Origin: Sphaerotilus sulfidivorans | GTDB lineage: Bacteria; Pseudomonadota; Gammaproteobacteria; Burkholderiales; Burkholderiaceae_C | Direction of reading: 5' to 3' | Assembly: GCF_013426975.1 (NCBI RefSeq) | Contig: NZ_JACCPY010000004.1 | Location: 171,585 to 235,584 of the forward strand | DNA length: 64,000 nucleotides | Shown here: positions 62,625 to 64,000 of the stretch, one piece after another | Position numbering within the stretch: position 1 is the stretch's first letter | Layout of the letters: every line of letters starts with the position of its first letter | Notes under the pieces: model-generated | What the model was told of the DNA's origin: nothing | Databases searched by the model: none | What the model saw: the letters and a program-made list of their open reading frames with translations, nothing else | Position numbers and translations under genes: made by a program

Positions 62625-63161
62625 CTAGAAGCTCGACCCCGGCTGCTGCAGGAACGCCAGCTCCTCCGCGCTGGAGGTGCGGCCGAGAATGGCGTTGCGG
62701 TGCGGATAGCGGCCGAAGCGGTCGATGATGGCCTTGTGCTGCAGTTCGGCCTGGTGATTGGCCTGCGGCGCCTGCGTGCGGAACAGCCGCTCGGCGTCCT
62801 GGTGGATGCGGGCCGATTCGCTGTGCATGTAGGGCATGTACAGGAAGGCGCGGCGCTCGACGGGCAGCGCCCGGTCCGCGCCGGCGCGCACCGCCTCCTG
62901 CGCCAGGGACAGCGCCATCGGGTCGCAGGCGAAGGCCAGCGGCGTGCCGCGGTGGATGTTCCGGGAGAACTGGTCCAGCACGATGATCTCGGCCAGCCGC
63001 CCGTCCGGCTGATCGCGCCACGCGGCCAGCTCGCCCGCGTGGGCGGCCTGATGCAGCGCGCCGAACTGCGTGCGGATGCGCTCGTCCAGCGCAGCGTCGA
63101 CGCGCCACCACTGCGCGGGCTGCAGCTCCTCGAACCAGAACGACAGAATGGTGCTGTGCAT
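62625..63161 (-). CDS. DUF924 family protein
   Basis: A 178-residue alpha-helical protein of the DUF924 family: SFWFEELQPAQWWRVDAALD at the N-terminus, then IIVLDQFSRNIHRGTP and PVERRAFLYMPYMHSE. The family is widespread and of unknown function. It follows the small conserved gene at 63175 on the same strand by 13 bp. Confidence 0.88.
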   Translation of the reverse strand: MHSTILSFWFEELQPAQWWRVDAALDERIRTQFGALHQAAHAGELAAWRDQPDGRLAEIIVLDQFSRNIHRGTPLAFACDPMALSLAQEAVRAGADRALPVERRAFLYMPYMHSESARIHQDAERLFRTQAPQANHQAELQHKAIIDRFGRYPHRNAILGRTSSAEELAFLQQPGSSF

Positions 63162-63174
63162 GGCGGGCCCGTTC

Positions 63175-63387
63175 CTAGCGTTTCTTGCGGTGAGCCGATT
63201 TTGCCGTCAGGCCCATGGCCTGGGTCCAGAACGAGAAGAGGCTGTTGCCGGCCTGGGCCGCGGCCGCGCTGGCGTTGCGCCGGGCCTGACGGGTCGCCTG
63301 CCCCCGCGCGGTGTTCGCCACGCTGTTGGCGGCGCTGAGCCACATGCTCATGAACGGGTTCTTCTTCAGCCAGGGATTGGACGACAT
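63175..63387 (-). CDS. Small conserved hypothetical protein
   Basis: A 70-residue basic protein starting MSSNPWLKKNPFMSMWLSAAN, followed by an Ala/Arg-rich helix and WTQAMGL. The N-terminus resembles small Burkholderiales proteins often found near polyhydroxyalkanoate/phasin-type genes, recalled rather than verified. AGGAACCTGCC lies before the ATG. Probably co-transcribed with DUF924. Confidence 0.6.
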   Translation of the reverse strand: MSSNPWLKKNPFMSMWLSAANSVANTARGQATRQARRNASAAAAQAGNSLFSFWTQAMGLTAKSAHRKKR

Positions 63388-63689
63388 GGCAGGTTCCTCG
63401 TGCGGGCCGCGTGACGACCTCGGGTTGACGATCTCTCGGGCGCACCTCGGGTGCGTCGCCCAAGTCTCGCTTCGCCGAGGTGTCGGCGCGATCGGCGGGC
63501 GTCCGGTTTGCGCGTAGGCCGGAACGCTATGGGCTGGCCGTGGCGCGATCCATCAGCACGAACGACGCGCCCGCCGACGCCATTGCGCTCAGGCAAAAGT
63601 CGCAACACCGGCCCGATTGTCACCAGCGCCAACCCCGCCAGCAGCGGCCAGGCGACCATTTGCCACGCGGCCACCGCCAGCGTAAGCTT
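63388..63689. other. Intergenic region with no recognisable gene
   Basis: About 300 bp upstream of the small conserved gene. Open frames cross it on both strands, but none has a plausible start or homology. It probably contains the small gene's promoter and the junction with the intron remnant. Confidence 0.5.
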
Positions 63690-63789
63690 CCCCGTCACCC
63701 AGCAGGCCATGTCCAATGCATGGCTCAAGGAGCAGGGTTTGCTCAGCGTCAAGGACTTGTGGTGCAAGGCCCAGGGGTATTCGGCTTGA
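63690..63789 (+). pseudogene. C-terminal remnant of a group II intron reverse transcriptase/maturase
   Basis: The frame ending at 63789 reads MSNAWLKEQGLLSVKDLW followed by CKAQGYSA and a stop, in the style of the C-terminal tail of group II intron-encoded proteins. The upstream part lacks the reverse transcriptase and maturase domains, so only the tail survives. A domain V-like hairpin begins 36 bp downstream, as in group II introns where the ORF ends just before the 3' ribozyme domains. Confidence 0.5.
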
Positions 63790-63825
63790 CATCGAAATAG
63801 ACTTCGTCGTGCGAGCCAACTTGTT

Positions 63826-63859
63826 GAACCGCCCACTGCGGACCCGCACGGTGGGTGGT
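63826..63859 (+). ncRNA. Group II intron domain V-like hairpin (remnant)
   Basis: GAACCGCCCACTGCGGACCC followed by GCACGGTGGGTGGT folds into two stacked stems: CCGCCCA with TGGGTGG (one G-U pair) and TGCGG/CGCA in the tip. This layout and the trailing GGTGTGGGGGC-type sequence are characteristic of group II intron domain V in many bacterial introns. The 3' end of the intron is cut off by the IS element starting at about 63873. Confidence 0.5.
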
Positions 63860-63872
63860 GTGGGGGCTGGGA

Positions 63873-64000
63873 GGGCTCTGTTGCACAAAGCGAGCGTCCG
63901 AGCGCTCGTAGACTGACGCGGTGAGCGAAGCCAAGAAGAAGCGGACGAAGTACCGCACGACGAACTGGAAGGCCTACAACGCGGCGCTGAAGGCGCGGGG
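63873..64000 (+). mobile_element. IS5-family insertion sequence, left part
   Basis: The left terminal inverted repeat appears to start GGGCTCTGTTGCACAAAG at 63873, and the transposase begins 48 bp later. The element runs off the window. It is inserted in or directly beside the group II intron remnant. Confidence 0.6.
63921..64000 (+). CDS. IS5-family transposase, N-terminal part
   Basis: From GTG 63921 the frame reads (M)SEAKKKRTKYRTTNWKAYN then AALKARG, the start of IS5/IS903-group transposases (their N-termini read ...KYRTTNW..YN.AL..RGSLT). Only 26 codons are in the window, so the DDE residues cannot be checked. Confidence 0.7.
   Translation, partial: MSEAKKKRTKYRTTNWKAYNAALKAR

Overview
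The window is about 64 kb of a high-GC chromosome whose gene content points to a betaproteobacterium of the order Burkholderiales, probably the Leptothrix/Sphaerotilus/Rubrivivax neighbourhood. This is inferred from protein style and gene order (atp operon, LemA/TPM genes, hemE, priA); no 16S gene is present to prove it. Most of the sequence is ordinary, densely packed core chromosome with strong C/G third-position bias. The first ~3.5 kb and the last ~0.6 kb stand out: the left end is much richer in A+T, and the right end carries mobile-element debris.

Left accessory end (1-5,856, all on the minus strand): a permuted papain-like (YiiX/NlpC-P60) protein, a two-domain protein ending in a TIR-like domain, a secreted 3D-domain protein and the start of an M15 peptidase form one tight run. 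Upstream lies a type I modification methylase fused to a half specificity subunit. No hsdR is visible. Base composition changes sharply at the methylase/specificity junction. Next to it (6,073-9,932) is a peptide-export module: an HlyD-like adaptor, a C39-peptidase ABC exporter and, convergent to them, a 48-residue double-glycine-leader peptide with its own promoter.

Core middle (10,166-43,402): lipid kinase-like protein, 3-hydroxybutyryl-CoA dehydrogenase, valS, a degenerate 2-hydroxyacid dehydrogenase, galU, tusA-like, then ppx-ppk with a Pho box in front of ppk; dienelactone hydrolase, beta-propeller lipoprotein, polysaccharide deacetylase, fatty acid hydroxylase, EI24-like protein and a MoaB/CinA-type protein; glnA with an NtrC site and sigma-54 promoter, followed by ntrB-ntrC; a Crp/Fnr regulator; a YhgE/Pip-type membrane protein; rpoH behind a perfect CIRCE element; a MocR regulator divergent from an EamA exporter-aminotransferase-PhzF operon; cytochrome c' divergent from a cytochrome b561; a GNAT acetyltransferase and an SMP-30 lactonase.

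Energy and replication block (43,632-56,809): the complete atpIBEFHAGDC operon with a 24-bp perfect palindrome between atpB and atpE, a convergent lemA-TPM-TPM operon, hemE, then priA preceded by a hairpin and two DnaA boxes.

Right end (57,160-64,000): a FemAB/BioF2-like acyltransferase followed by two related ATP-grasp ligases that flank a UbiH-like flavin monooxygenase, possibly a small modification or biosynthetic cluster; a palindromic extragenic repeat; a DUF924 gene and a small conserved gene; then a group II intron remnant cut by an IS5-family element whose transposase runs off the window.

The best candidates for something undescribed are the TIR/papain-like gene pair beside the orphan modification gene, the double-glycine peptide with its dedicated exporter, and the paired ATP-grasp cluster. 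Regulatory sites that tie genes into known circuits (CIRCE, NtrC/sigma-54, Pho box, DnaA boxes) were read directly from the sequence.
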